From: Armadillidium nasatum
Taxonomy: Eukaryota > Arthropoda > Malacostraca > Isopoda > Armadillidiidae
Assembly (NCBI GenBank): GCA_009176605.1
Contig: SEYY01012630.1
Location: forward strand, 1-27,101
Direction: 5' to 3'
DNA length: 27,101 nucleotides
Below are positions 1 through 11,100 of this stretch, piece after piece; within the stretch, counting starts at the first letter, position 1, and each line of letters starts with the position of its first letter. The notes beneath the pieces are model-generated. The model had not been told where the DNA came from, did not search any database, and was given only the letters and a program-made list of their open reading frames with translations. Made by a program: the position numbers and the translations under genes.

Positions 1-858
1 CATCCCATCTCTTGTCAAATGTTTCACTCTTGTCACTAATACCCTCCTATAAATATTCTCTACCACATTCAATTGACTTATTTCCCTATAATTTTTACAC
101 ATCTTCTTATCCCCTTTTCCTTTGTATATAGGCACTGTGCAAGCATCCTGCGATTCCTGAGGAATTCTCCCTTCTTCCGAACACACATTGAACATTCTAA
201 CCAGCCACCTTTCTCTCACATCTTTCTCTCCTTTTATTAACTCACCATCCTTCCCTTTCACTCCCCCACTCTGCTCTTTTTCCCTCTCCTCACTCTTTCT
301 CACCTCCTTCCAGAACATTTTACTTATCTCCTTAAAATTTTCTCCTCCAATACTCATCTACTATTTTTTTTTGCACTCTTCACCTCCCTGCATCTCTCTA
401 TACACTACTCAATCCCTATCTTCCTTCGTGCCAAAATACCTGATAAGGCTCCTTTCTTCCTTTTAATCAAATTTCCCAACTCTTCATTTCATCACTCAAT
501 CCCCTTACATCTACCGATCACTATCCTTTTCACCCTCATACACTTCTAGCAACCTCCACCAATGCTCCTTTCAATTTGCTCCATTCTTGTTCTACTCCTT
601 CCACTTCTCTCCCCATTACCTCTCTCCATTTCTCTCTTATCTTTTAGTCTTTCCACTGAAACCAACTCCACCACCTACTCTCTTACTCTCACTCTCTCTC
701 AACCTCCTTTAACTTTTACTCCCGCCACTACCAAGTAGTGGTCCGAGATACTCATTGCAGCACCCCTTAAAACCTCAACATCTAACAGCTTACTCCTTCC
801 TTCCCCATCTCACGCACACATAATCCAAAAGTCCCCTTTCCACGTTCACCCATTCACC
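1..858 (-). mobile_element. RTE-type non-LTR retrotransposon fragment (endonuclease end plus start of RT), decayed
   Basis: Translating the minus strand gives, in order, the end of an apurinic-type endonuclease ([15 protein letters not shown], near 690-745, with the SDH catalytic motif), a linker (KMFWKEVRKS near 310-330) and the start of a reverse transcriptase (ACTVPIYKGKGDKKMCKNYR, near 80-145). This order and wording are typical of RTE-clade LINEs. The frame changes at least once upstream of the SDH motif, and an in-frame stop follows, so the copy is dead. It runs off the window at position 1 and stops at the (TA)n array at 863, so its true ends are not visible. The T- and C-rich plus strand here is only the complement of purine-rich coding DNA. 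The RTE assignment rests on motif recognition, not a search. Confidence 0.8.
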
Positions 859-859
859 A

Positions 860-1552
<693 letters not shown>

Positions 1553-2400
1553 TGCCATCAAGAAGAAATGGAACCAGAATTCAAGCACTCAATTAAATTT
1601 TTCCACATCAGGTATATCTGTGCATCCGGTAGAAATGGATGCTGAAGAACATGCCCCTAGAACAGATAACATTGACTCAGAAAGGCGTAATCATTCTTAC
1701 CCAGAACAAAATTCACGTTTTAGAAGACATCAAAAGACACTCACTATTCAGGATTTAATAAAGATTCGACAAAAGAGTGACATCGACAAGTGGCTAAAAA
1801 AGGTGAAATGGTTATTTCAGCTTTGTGTGAATAATCTTATTAAACGCATAAACTGATGATATTTCTTAACATTTGCTGTCATTTCCCAAATTCAACCTCC
1901 AATAACTGAAAATACATACCAGGAGTTGAAAAAAGTTTTAATCGTAACATATACCCCTCTGCCAGAGAGAGAGAGAGAGTTCAACAGAAGTTTCAACAGA
2001 AGTTGAAGGCTAATGAGAAACCCTCAGCCAATATCTTAACCAAGTACGACTATCGCTTGGAGATCCAGTTTCGAAATCATGTTTCTTAAAAATGAAAAAG
2101 TCGCAAAGGAAATGTTCCTTCAAGTCTTACCTGAAGATATTGTTCCTGTGTTAGAGATAGTAACAGGAGACTTCTCAATTTATAAAATGGCCGAAGCTGC
2201 AGACAAACATATACATCGAAGAGGAAGAACTGCATTGGATCATTACAGCAATGATTCAGTCAATGCCATAGATTCCATTTTTCCTACTAGACCGTCAAGA
2301 GAAACACCACCTGTCAGTAATGTCTCGAATATCCAGTCAAATTGCAGAGATATTTCATAAAATAGAAGAACTAACATCACATGTACATAACAAAAGGCTA
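1553..2400 (+). pseudogene. Gypsy-type retrotransposon gag, degenerate
   Basis: Gag would form the cytoplasmic particle that packages element RNA. Short blocks in shifting frames match the capsid region of arthropod Gypsy elements: DIDKWLKKVKWLF near 1780-1820, TYQELKKVLIVTY near 1915-1950, and EMFLQVLPEDIVPVLEIV from about 2110, followed by KMAEAADKHI. The spacing and order are those of Gypsy Gag proteins. Several stops and frameshifts separate the blocks, for example TGA TGA at about 1855-1860. Near 1970-2005 a (GA)n expansion and a small tandem duplication (TTCAACAGAAG twice) add further breaks. Orientation and position agree with the pol relics downstream. Confidence 0.75.
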
Positions 2401-3060
2401 TAATAAGGATACTGCGAATTGAGAATGGTCGGACAAGAGGCTAGTCTCCCAGAGGCAGGTCACCTTCTGGATTTAGACCGGAAGGTGCTCTCTGCTACAC
2501 CACTAAAAATTTAGAGAAAAAGCGAATTGATGCCAGGGAGGCAGCTTCTCATGTCACTACTGAACCATCTCCCCTCCCCCTCAAAAAGAAAATTAAAAGT
2601 GCGATTTAATATTGCAATAATGTGTAAGATAGTGCATGCATAATATACGAAAAATTATGGGAGGAAGAAAATAAAAGCAACACCATAATTAATAATGGTA
2701 CGACCAGTTTTATAATTGCAAATAATAATAATAATAATACTTAATTGCCTATTTATGCAAATAAAATAAAATATAATAACAACAATGTTCAACTTCATGC
2801 GAATGAGAATGTTACTACTGATTTAAAACCATATGTTTTAAACGAAACAGCATCCCAGTCTAGTGAACTTGAACGTTGTCATAAGGGAGTACAATTCTCT
2901 CCTCATAATAGTTTTGAGTGTAAAAATATGCATTATCAAAGTGGTGAAAAGTCAATCACAGCCAGGAGCCATTAGCATTTATCAAAAATTCTGTGATGCC
3001 GGTTGAAAATGCATATTTTTTCAAGAGTGCAGCGGTTCCTACAATATTAAATGTGTTAAT
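2401..3060 (+). pseudogene. Gypsy gag C-terminal and gag-pol spacer, decayed
   Basis: This lies between recognisable Gag and protease. An open stretch at 2745-2975 translates to an asparagine-rich peptide with no motif I recognise. I see no CCHC zinc knuckle. It is assigned to the element only by position between gag and protease in the same orientation. Small ATA runs occur near 2720-2740. Confidence 0.4.
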
Positions 3061-3074
3061 AAAATATTTCAAAG

Positions 3075-3204
3075 CCAGATTTAAGATTAAACCGTATTTT
3101 TTGTATCTTTGATGCTAACTCTAAAGAGTTTTATCTAATAGGTACTGGAATAGGCTACAATACTTAAGGCTTCTGCAGATGAGAAGGAAAGAACGTATTG
3201 GCTT

Positions 3205-3287
<83 letters not shown>

Positions 3288-3577
3288 ACTTTTAACGTAT
3301 TGCTAATGAAAGCCAAATAAACATTTATAAAACTCTAACAATAACTGTAAAATTCTTATTGCGTTGGAAACGTGAATATACCCTTTTAGTATGCGATGTA
3401 CTTTTCAATATTTTAGTGATGGACTTTTTCCATAAATATAATTTCTTATTAGATTTTAGTAACCATATGATTATTGATGGTCAGACTGGTAACTGTGAGA
3501 TAACTTTAGGAAATGTTGTGGAATCGTTGCCCCTAAATAGAATTAATCATTTTGTAAATGCTACCTTCTCTCCTTAA
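3075..3577 (+). pseudogene. Gypsy aspartic protease, degenerate and split by (TA)n
   Basis: Retropepsin-like protease that would cut Gag-Pol. The N-terminal half reads FDANSKEFYLIGTGIG around 3105-3155, where the family has a catalytic D-T/S-G. The aspartate codon is now glycine (GGT ACT GGA at 3141-3149). A (TA)n array then interrupts the domain. The C-terminal half resumes after it (LLVCDVLFNILVMDFFHKY, then LLDFSNHMIIDGQTG, about 3385-3490), as expected for the second half of a Gypsy protease. The missing aspartate and the insertion each predict an inactive enzyme. Confidence 0.72.
3209..3285. repeat. (TA)n microsatellite inside the protease relic
   Basis: About 77 bp of pure TA between the two halves of the degenerate Gypsy protease. 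Confidence 0.97.
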
Positions 3578-3856
3578 CTAACTTCTGCACCTTCACTTTT
3601 CTCTAATCTATTATTTAATTTTAAAATATTATTTACTGATTCATATATAAATGATAGCACAGAACTATGCAATAATAATAGTACAATGGTAAATGAGAAT
3701 ATTTTTAAAGGTAAAAATTATGGTAGGGTTAGCAATAAATGCAATTCCTCATATAGGTATAATAATTTTAATAAATCTGGTATTAAATATAGAAATGATA
3801 ATATAAATATTGTTAGTGATATTAATAATGATAAAAGGGATTAAGAAAATGATTAA
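3578..3856. other. AT-rich linker between protease and RT relics
   Basis: Asparagine-codon-rich, very AT-rich sequence with stops in all frames. It occupies the protease to RT linker position of the Gypsy relic. No domain was recognised. Confidence 0.5.
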
Positions 3857-4365
3857 GTGTTAAAATTTCCTCTTACACCCACAGAAAATGATTCTCTAAA
3901 AGAGTTAGTCCCTTATAAGTTTACAGTAAGAGGTCCCCCTATAAACATAAAAAGTCGAAGAATCTCTACGTGTCTATATGACAATGATAAATTGGAGATA
4001 GGTAGGTTAGTTAATGCTGGGGTCTTATCAAATTCGCTTCACTATGAGGTTTCCCAATTTCTGTTCTTCCAAAACCTTCAAGTGGAGTCCGCATTGTAGC
4101 ATAACTGAGTTCGTAACAATTTTAGTCTCCTAAATTTAGGTGAATTTTCAAATTTACTCCCTGGTGCTAAAGGGATTTCTGTAATTGATCTCAAGAAAGC
4201 CTTCTATAATTTAAAAGTTCATCCAGATTGTCAAAAGTTTTTAACAATTAATACTCCATATGGTAGTTTTTCTTGACTTGAGGGATTTCATTCTAATCTC
4301 ACAAGTTTCACTAAATATATTTCTTTAATTCTTTCCCGTATTCCTAACATATTTATAAAGGTTTT
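3857..4365 (+). pseudogene. Gypsy reverse transcriptase, degenerate
   Basis: RNA-dependent DNA polymerase of the Gypsy relic. The N-terminal block has FTVRGPPINIKSRRIS (about 3920-3965) and LEIGRLVNAGVLSNS (about 3990-4040), matching the usual entry to a Gypsy RT. The first catalytic block follows as GAKGISVIDLKKAFYNLKVH (about 4160-4225), with the aspartate kept. After PYGSF a stop (TGA near 4275) and frame slips intervene. The segment that should hold the second catalytic motif (YxDD) is not recognisable before the connection domain starts at about 4370, so it looks deleted or unrecognisably mutated. Not functional. Confidence 0.75.
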
Positions 4366-5139
4366 ATGCTCCCTAATGAGAATAAAAGCCTTTCTATAAT
4401 AAACATTCCAAAACCTAAGACAATTAAAGATCAGCGCTCTTTCTTAGGAAGCATAAATTATTTCCGCCTTTCACTTCCTGATATTTCTAATATCATTTCT
4501 CCTCTTCTTTCTTTTCTCAAAAGTGCACCATACTCTCAACGTAGAGTAAAATGGAATCTCGAGGCTGAAGAAGCTTTCAATCTAGCTAAAATGGCTCCGA
4601 AAAATGTAATACCTTTGTTTTTTCCATCCAATAATGCCCAGATATCTATTTTCACGGATGCTAATCAGACTGCCTTGGAATTTCTTAACGGTTTTTACTA
4701 AAGCAAGGAGTGTTTTGCTAAAATACTATAGATCGTTTCAATTTAGTTCAATTTGTAACTATAGAATCCAAGTGGGAAAATTTTTTCATTTTTGGTTGTA
4801 ATAGTTTCATCCGAAAGTGAAAAATCTTTCCCTTTTGGATTCTATAGTTACAAATTGAACCAAATTGGAATGAGCTATAGTATTTTTAGCAAAAAAACTC
4901 CCTGCCTTAGCTAAAACTCTTAAGAAATTTCAGCATATCGTAGAAGGACGAAAGATAAATGCGTTTTGTGACAACCTTTCGGTCACATAGTCACTTAAAA
5001 AAGAGACTGACGCTAATAACTTGCTAGCAAGAGAGCAGCGTTCCCTAACTATCTTGTTTGAACACGATATGGCAATACACCACATTAAATCTGAAGAAAA
5101 TATTCTAGCTGATTATCTGAGTAGGAATCCTGCTTAACA
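4366..5139 (+). pseudogene. Gypsy RT connection and RNase H domain, split by a foldback insertion
   Basis: The open stretch 4366-4701 contains the connection block (KDQRSFLGSINYFR, then SPLLSFLK) followed by the start of RNase H (ISIFTDANQTA, with the first catalytic aspartate). The frame is then cut by the 4698-4910 inverted-repeat element. RNase H resumes beyond it with KKFQHIVEGRKINAF (about 4920-4970), an in-frame stop, and the C-terminal block MAIHHIKSEENILADYLSRN (about 5070-5130), the usual end of a Gypsy RNase H. The order fits one ancestral element. Confidence 0.78.
4698..4910. mobile_element. Foldback (MITE-like) element, nearly all inverted repeat
   Basis: The left arm (4698-4794) and right arm (4810-4910) are inverted copies of each other with scattered mismatches. 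Both begin CTAA(A/G)GCA(A/G)GGAGT, continue GCTAAAA(A)TACTATAG and share a perfect 20-base core, CAATTTGTAACTATAGAATC (4749-4768, inverted at the right). Only about 15 bp lies between the arms. A CTAAA at 4698-4702 recurs at 4911-4915 and could be a target duplication, though it overlaps the arm sequence, so the exact ends are uncertain. There is no coding capacity. It sits in the Gypsy RNase H domain, so it arrived after that element. Superfamily not determined. Confidence 0.85.
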
Positions 5140-6430
5140 GCATACCGAAGGTTCACTGAAATTACCAGCTCCTTCAACTTCTGCATGAAATGCAGATATA
5201 GAACTGGCAACAAGCCATTCACTCTAACTTGGAAGAGAAGACACTGTTACAGAAGTCCTTCCTGAAGCACTCTGCGATGAAGCATTGGTCACACCAGAGC
5301 TTTCTCCACAGCAGGATTCTTTAATAGAGGATGACTGTCATTCACTGTCATCTATTTTCCATATTTCTGCCAATGAAGTGTTTAAACTATTTCAGTGCAA
5401 AATTGATTATAAAGAACTTCAAGCAGCACAAGAAACAGATGTGCAACTTCAAAAATACTTTAAACAAGCAAGAAAATACTAATCTCAAGCTGACCAAGCG
5501 AAACTATTATTATAAAAATGACCTACTGTCTTTGGTTGTCGATGAATCTATTCCACTTTCACCTCGTGTCTTTGTTCCTGAATCTTTCATTATACCTGTT
5601 ATCTTCTTATTCACATTCACTTGGGCATTTTGGAGTCAAGAAAACTCTGGCATCTCTTAGGAAGCGTTTTGTATGGAAGGATATGCCTAAATACACAAAG
5701 CAGTTTGTTCTAAGTTGTGATTCATGTCAGAGATCTAAATCATTACGCAAAATAAGCCCACCATATGAATCTTACCAGCCAGTTTCAGCAAAATTTCAGG
5801 TGGTTCATATAGACATTCTTAAAATGCCTTCATGCAAAAACTTATAAATATCTTTTAACTTTAATTGATAGATTCTCTCGCTATCTCTTTGCTTTCCCAC
5901 TTGAAAAACATAGAAACCTCTACAATTGTGGAGACAATAACAAGTGAGTTCTTGCCCATAGCTGGAGAGGTAGGAACTTATGTTTCGGATCGTGGTGGAC
6001 AATTTACCTCTGATTTATTTAAAAGTGTTTGTGAGGAGCTAGGATCCCGACATAACTTTACTTCTGCCTATACCCCTCAGAGTAATGGACTCATTGAAAA
6101 CTCTCATAGAACACTATTGAGGTCTCTTCGAGCCATGCTGTCGGATGAGTTGGAAGATGTACAAAATTATTGGTTGGATCTCCTCCCCCTAGTGCTGTTA
6201 TGTTTAAGAACTGCCACCATTAAACTCAGAAGGAATAACCCCTGCTATATTAATGATGGGTCAAAATCCATCCATCCCTGGAGCCTTTAATAGAGCAAGT
6301 AGAGTCCTCATTCCCACTTTCAATAAAAACATACGCAGAAAAAGTTAAAGTTATTCTTGGGACTCCCTATATCTCCAGAATTTTCTGTCAAAACCCCAAA
6401 AGTATATATGCCAAAGAATTTAGAAAATGC
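5140..6430 (+). pseudogene. Gypsy integrase with HHCC zinc finger and DD35E core, frameshifted
   Basis: The integrase would join element cDNA to the genome. The N-terminal zinc finger is visible: H-x3-H (HSLGH, codons 5614-5628) and C-x2-C (CDSC, 5716-5727). The catalytic core keeps all three acidic residues: Asp in HIDIL (GAC 5812-5814), Asp in VSDRGGQF (GAT 5988-5990) and Glu in NGLIENSHR (GAA 6096-6098), with exactly 35 residues between the last two. The first Asp lies in a different frame from the other two because of a break near 5845. More stops lie at about 5480 and 6289. The C-terminal part (about 6290-6420) fades and is cut by the LINE poly(A) tail at 6458. No 3' LTR was found. Confidence 0.85.
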
Positions 6431-6453
6431 TAAATTTGTACTTTGTGCATATA

Positions 6454-6457
<4 letters not shown>

Positions 6458-6487
<30 letters not shown>
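6458..6487 (-). repeat. Poly(A) tail of LINE copy 1 (poly-T on plus strand)
   Basis: An uninterrupted run of 30 T on the plus strand lies immediately 3' of the minus-strand LINE. This is the expected mark of target-primed reverse transcription, and its length and purity suggest a fairly recent insertion. Confidence 0.9.
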
Positions 6488-6492
<5 letters not shown>

Positions 6493-8722
6493 AAAGCCAC
6501 CACTCACGGGCAGAGCCCTTTTCAAGGAGGGGGCACACACACAAGGACATAACTCACACAAACACACACACCTAACGCACAGCCCTCAGGTGGGCGCAGA
6601 CGGAAGACTTGAAGAGTGGAAGATTAAATACAGTTGGAAAAATAGAAGATGGTAGAGAATTCCACAGAATAGAGGTGGCTGGAAAGAAGGAGGTACCACA
6701 ACGGGCTATCCTGGGATTCCCTACGTCCACACAAAATTGGTGCGAAAGCAGGGCACCCCTCGTGCAACGAGGACGACGCAACGGTGGAGGAATGCGAGAG
6801 GCCAATTCCCTCGAGCACCTGCCATTGTAGTACCTGTAGAAAAGAGATAGCGCGCCAACGTCACGTCGCAGAGACAGAGGGTCAAGAGAGTTTGAAAGTA
6901 GGGGACAGTTTATTAATCTCATAGCTTTTGACTCAACCCTATCCAGAAGAGAGGAGGAGCCAGAGCCCCCCCAAATGTGAGAACAGTACTCCATACAAGG
7001 GCGAATAAGACCCTTATATATCTGGAGTAACTGCTCAGAAGAAAAAAACTCTCGCAACCTGAACAGAACTCCCAGCTTCTTAGAGGCAGCTTTAGCAACC
7101 ATTGTGATATGTGGTTTCCAAGACAGTTTGTTGTTTATGTTTAGACCAAGAATATTAATGTTATTTACAGGTGAGACGGGAGAGCCATCGAAGAGGATAG
7201 GAAAGTTGGGAGGTGTTTTTGAGAGGGAGATGTAAAGAAGTTGAGTTTTTAAAGAGTTGAATTTCACAAGGTTGCTATGACCCCACCGGGAAATTCCATC
7301 CAGATCGGCAAGAATAGAATCGGAAAGTTGAAGACGAGAAGCAAGTCTAGTAGCAAAAGAGGGAGCAGATTTGAAATGAGTAGAAGAATGTAGAGTTGAA
7401 TCATCAGCATAAGAGTGAACAGAGTTAGAAGTGCAGTGGAGAAGATCGTTAATGAAAAGTAAGAATAAGGTTGGAGATAAAACAGAACCCTGAGGAACAC
7501 CACAGTTGACAGAAAAGGAGGAAGAGGTCGCTCCATCTACAACTGCCGAAATGGAACGATCTGAGAGAAAACTAGACAAGAGTAAGCAAAGAGAAGGAGG
7601 AAACCCAAAGGAAGGGAGCTTAGAGAGTAGTGACGCATGCCACACCCGGTCGAAAGCCTTGGAAATGTCAAGCGCCACCACACAAGACTCCCCGAAGTCC
7701 CTAAGGGCAGAAGACCATAGATCAGTAAGATAGGAAAGTATGTCACCAGTTGACCTCGAGCGACGAAAGCCATACTGGTGATCAGAGAGAAGAGAATGAG
7801 ACTCCAAATGATCCAGGAAATGAGAGTTGAGGAGAGTTTCAAAATTTTTTAGATAGAACACAAGTGAGAGCTATAGGTCGATAGTTAGAAGGGTCAGAAC
7901 GGCTACCTTTTTTCGGGATCGGCTGAACCAACGCACGCTTCCAGCATAGAGGAAAAGTATTAGTATTAAGGCATAGAGAGTAGAGCTGAACGAGGACAGG
8001 GGCCAACTCGGAAGCACACTCCCTCAGAACACGAGGGGGAATGCCATCCGGGCCACTGGCCTTCCTGACGTTCATAGATTTCAGGATCCCATGCACCCGA
8101 TCATGAGTAATTATAGGTAGAGGCATGGGACACCTGAGAGGAGAAGGAGTAGGAGGAGGAATGCCAGAATCGAGCAGGGTGGAATTAGATGAAAAAAGGA
8201 GGCCGAAGAGATTAGCCTTTTCAGAAGGAGTATTAGCTACAGAACCATCAGAGCGAATAAGAGGAGGAAAGGCAGATTTACAGAAGTTGTTAGAGATATT
8301 TTTGACAAGAGGCCAGAAATTTTTATCAGTAGGAGAGCCATGGAGGTCAGCGCACTTCCTTTTAATGAAAGTACGCTTAGTCCGTCGAAGAACATCCCTG
8401 CATCGATTCCGGGCTGAATGAAAATTAGTAAGAGTGATAGGAGAAGGAGAGTTTTTCCATTCACGATAAGCATTGTCTCTCTCCCGGAGGGCAAGAGAAC
8501 AATTGCCATCGAACCATGGATTTTGAGGAGAAAAAGATTTAGTTGAAGATGGAATGAATCTGCCCATCGCCTCAAGGATTACTGCCCCTACCTTTTCAGC
8601 AGAGACAGAAGCGTCCCCCGAGACAAAGCAAGATTCACTCCAATGATAGTTAGCAAAGAAGCGGCGCATTGCCCCCCAATTAGCCCGATTAAAGTGCCAG
8701 AAAGTACGTTTTAAGTAGTACG
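6488..8722 (-). mobile_element. LINE copy 1 (Jockey/I-group non-LTR retrotransposon), 5'-truncated
   Basis: Whole-element span on the minus strand. It starts at about 8720 just after the missing endonuclease domain (FNRANWGAMRRFFANYHW) and runs through the RT and C-terminal region to a stop at 6572, a roughly 85-bp 3' UTR and the poly(A) tail. The 5' end abuts a (TA)n array and the 3' flank is also TATATA, so a target duplication within TA-rich DNA is possible but cannot be delimited. A hairpin, GGGC-TCT-GCCC (plus-strand coordinates 6508-6518), lies in the 3' UTR. Confidence 0.88.
6572..8669 (-). pseudogene. LINE copy 1 reverse transcriptase, one frameshift from open
   Basis: RNA-dependent DNA polymerase for target-primed insertion. 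Two overlapping open stretches cover it. The upstream one (8669 down to 7839, 276 codons) has the linker (NPWFDGNCSLALRERD) and RT entry motifs (ASGPDGIPPRVLRECASEL, PIPKKGSRSDPSNYRPIAL). The downstream one (7861 down to 6572, 429 codons) has QYGFRRSRSTGD at residues 29-40, the catalytic ALDISKAFD (63-71), GVPQGSVLSPTLF (121-133), the active-site YADD (151-154) and the C-terminal RPCMEYCSHIWGG region. The two frames meet at an A6 run (plus strand T6, 7845-7850), where one extra base explains the shift. Catalytic residues are intact, but with the endonuclease missing the copy cannot move on its own. Confidence 0.9.
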
Positions 8723-8723
8723 T

Positions 8724-8744
8724 TTATATATATATATAAATATA

Positions 8745-8838
<94 letters not shown>
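8724..8838. repeat. (TA)n microsatellite
   Basis: About 115 bp of mostly TA with small interruptions near 8738-8750. It directly abuts the truncated 5' end of LINE copy 1. Confidence 0.97.
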
Positions 8839-8841
<3 letters not shown>

Positions 8842-9096
8842 TTTTCCCCAAAAAAACATTCCCAAAAAATGCTTTGTACATCATTTATTTCAACTTTGCA
8901 ATTTGCCCTAAAATCGTACGAGGTTTTCTCACTCTATAAAAAGAACTACTTTTTATTCCATCCATGTGCTTCTTTTTTAATGTTGATCTGTATTTATAGA
9001 TTCTAGATTTTGTGTTCAGTACAAGTATTCTCAATTCTGTGTTAAGTGTTTTAAAGTTCAAAGTAGCATAGAAATTACCACGCCGTGACGCCATTG
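8839..9096. other. Unassigned spacer
   Basis: A minus-strand open stretch of 88 codons (9151-8885) translates to a basic peptide without a recognised motif, and it overlaps the hAT relic at its start. No function is called. Confidence 0.4.
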
Positions 9097-11100
9097 TTCT
9101 TTCATTGTTCTTCACACAAACTAAATCTGGTAGCAAATGATTTGAACACAATACCTGAAATCAGAAATACTGTGGAAAATATAAAGGACATTATTACGTT
9201 TTTCCGCTAGTCGGTCTTGAGAAGAAAATTAATGCCAAACATCCCAAGCCTATGCCAGACCAGATGGTCTGAAAAACACAAGTGCATCAGAGTGTTTAAG
9301 GAGAACTTTGTACGAATAATGCAAGCGTTAGAAACCCGTTCCATTGAAGAAAATGCCTCCACAAGAAAAAGCGCCTTTCTGTTGCAGTTAGCTGCATGTA
9401 AGTGTCATTCATCATGGCTGTGATGTTGATCGCAAAGTATTCTGTGGAGTTAGAGCCAGTTGTGAAAATGCTCTCCAATCCAAGACCTTGGATGTCGTCA
9501 AAACCTCGCAGCACATTCAACGCATTGTGGAAATGGTTAGGCAACATCGTCAGAATGGATGGAAAATCACCGATAAAGTGTTAAAAGAAACTAATCAAAT
9601 ATCCGAGCAACTGGGGCTAGGTCTGATTATACCACGGATTTTTGGTAGGCAGCAGCATCGCATTAACTATCCAGCAACAAATCTCACTGAGATCTGGAGA
9701 AAATCCTTAATAATTTAACATCTGGATTCTAAAACCTTATCTTTAGAATTACGGTTTTCTACTGGAAATTTAACATATCTACATCCTTTCCACATGTTAC
9801 TCATGACAATCAATGAATTAAAGGAAAAACAGCTTCATTTTGGAGCTTTTACCATTTAGATGACTTAGAAGCAGAGATAGAACTTTGGTACAAAATTTGG
9901 AAAGAAAAGAAAGTGAGTAGTGAATAACTAAAAGATCTTGTCGTCTCCCAAGTCTTAAAGAAGACTGAATCTTTCTTTTCGGCAACAAAAAATGCTCTGC
10001 TGATACTACTCGCTCAGCCATGCATCACCAGTACAGTAGAGCTTTCTTTCAGGGGAGGGTTCGATGTAGTAAAAAAAATTTTTTATCCGATTCTCCTGAA
10101 AATTTCAGTATATATAGCTTTTTTCCCGACGAAAAAACTCGATTCCCAACGTTTTTACGAGGGATTTAATGTTTAGCACTTTTTTTGGAATGTTTTTCAA
10201 AATTTAAATCTACGGTGAAGCCACAAAAAAAATATTTTTGGTCTGAAATTTGGAACATATGTTCCTTATTCTATTGGCTACAAAAAACTTTGATAGAATT
10301 TTGCTCCCAGAGTTATACAAAAAACAGTATTAGTCCAAGACTGACTCACTATCAAAAGAAATTATTTTTTGAAAAAAAAAATTCAAATTTTTGAGGAAAA
10401 ATATTTTTTTAAAAAGTATAATTACTACGTAAATAAATTTTGGCACACTTATAGAGGAGTGTTGGGGCTACAAATTCTTCTATATACTTTGTTCGATCTA
10501 ATTTGTTTGTTCCGAGATATGATCTCTCAAAAAAGGTCCATTTTTAGAAAATTTTCAAAAATTCCTTCAAACAATTAGCATTTAATAATGCTCTAAATAA
10601 ATGTTGTAGACCTATCTCTCTTCTAAACAATGTCCAAATTTAATCAAAATTGCTGAAGAGAATTTTTTTTAAATAATTTTTTTCTTCGAAAGGGTAACAA
10701 ATTTTTCAAAAAAAAATTTGACTGATTATACCTCTTTTTTTGAACGTGATATCAAAAATCGCTTGCAGCGAATTAAAGAGATTGGGGCTAAGATGGCTCA
10801 GGCCAATTTTCATCTCATGTGGAAAAATATTTTTTTCCCGCTATTTTTTTTTTTTTTTGAGTTATGACCACTAATAACTTTGAAACCGTTATAGACTCAT
10901 AAAAACACTAAAAATGAAGCTTTTTTCACCGGGAAAAAAGCTATATACACAGAAAATTTCACCCAAACCGCTCAAATAATAAAAAAAAAATTTTAAACCG
11001 AACCCTCCCCTTCAGTACTCTGCAAAGGGTTAAGACTTGGTTACGAAGCAGTATTGTTAGGACAGGTTAAACGGGCTTGCTATGATGAGAGTACTTAGAA
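9097..11100 (+). pseudogene. hAT transposase relic (P52rIPK/DUF4371-like), split by a DNA transposon
   Basis: hAT transposase of the group often annotated as 52-kDa repressor (THAP12)-like. Blocks in order are: FHCSSHKLNLVANDLN (about 9100-9147), IKDIITFFR then a stop, NIPSLCQTRWSEKHKCIR (about 9240-9290), MAVMLIAKYSVELEPVVKML (about 9415-9470, shifted frame), and DLEAEIELWYKIWKEKK (about 9860-9910). The C-terminal dimerisation block begins as LLAQPCITSTVELSF ending at 10050. It is cut there by the 10052-11010 insert and resumes at 11011 with FSTLQRVKTWLRSS, then LNGLAMMRV after one more frameshift. The reading across the insert is continuous if the duplicated TTCA is counted once. Many stops and shifts; dead. 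The N-terminal zinc finger and the element's ends were not found. Confidence 0.85.
10052..11010. mobile_element. Non-autonomous TIR DNA transposon (959 bp) inserted in the hAT relic
   Basis: The element begins GGGGAGGGTTCG at 10052 and ends CGAACCCTCCCC at 11010, a perfect 12-bp terminal inverted repeat. The inversion continues imperfectly for about 85-90 bp per side, with TATATAGCTTTTTTCCCG (about 10110-10128) mirrored at about 10929-10946. TTCA at 10048-10051 is repeated at 11011-11014, consistent with a 4-bp target duplication. The inside is AT-rich, with only two short open stretches (69 codons each) and no transposase motif, so it must have moved in trans. A 4-bp duplication occurs in a few superfamilies, and I cannot place this one. 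Confidence 0.9.

Noticed and set aside
188..466. Ser/Phe/Pro-rich 92-codon open frame on the plus strand
   Set aside because: It is the complement of the RTE coding strand; the minus strand has the real motifs.
6609..8421. Several plus-strand open frames (6609, 7506, 8125)
   Set aside because: Shadows of the minus-strand LINE copy 1, whose RT motifs are unambiguous.
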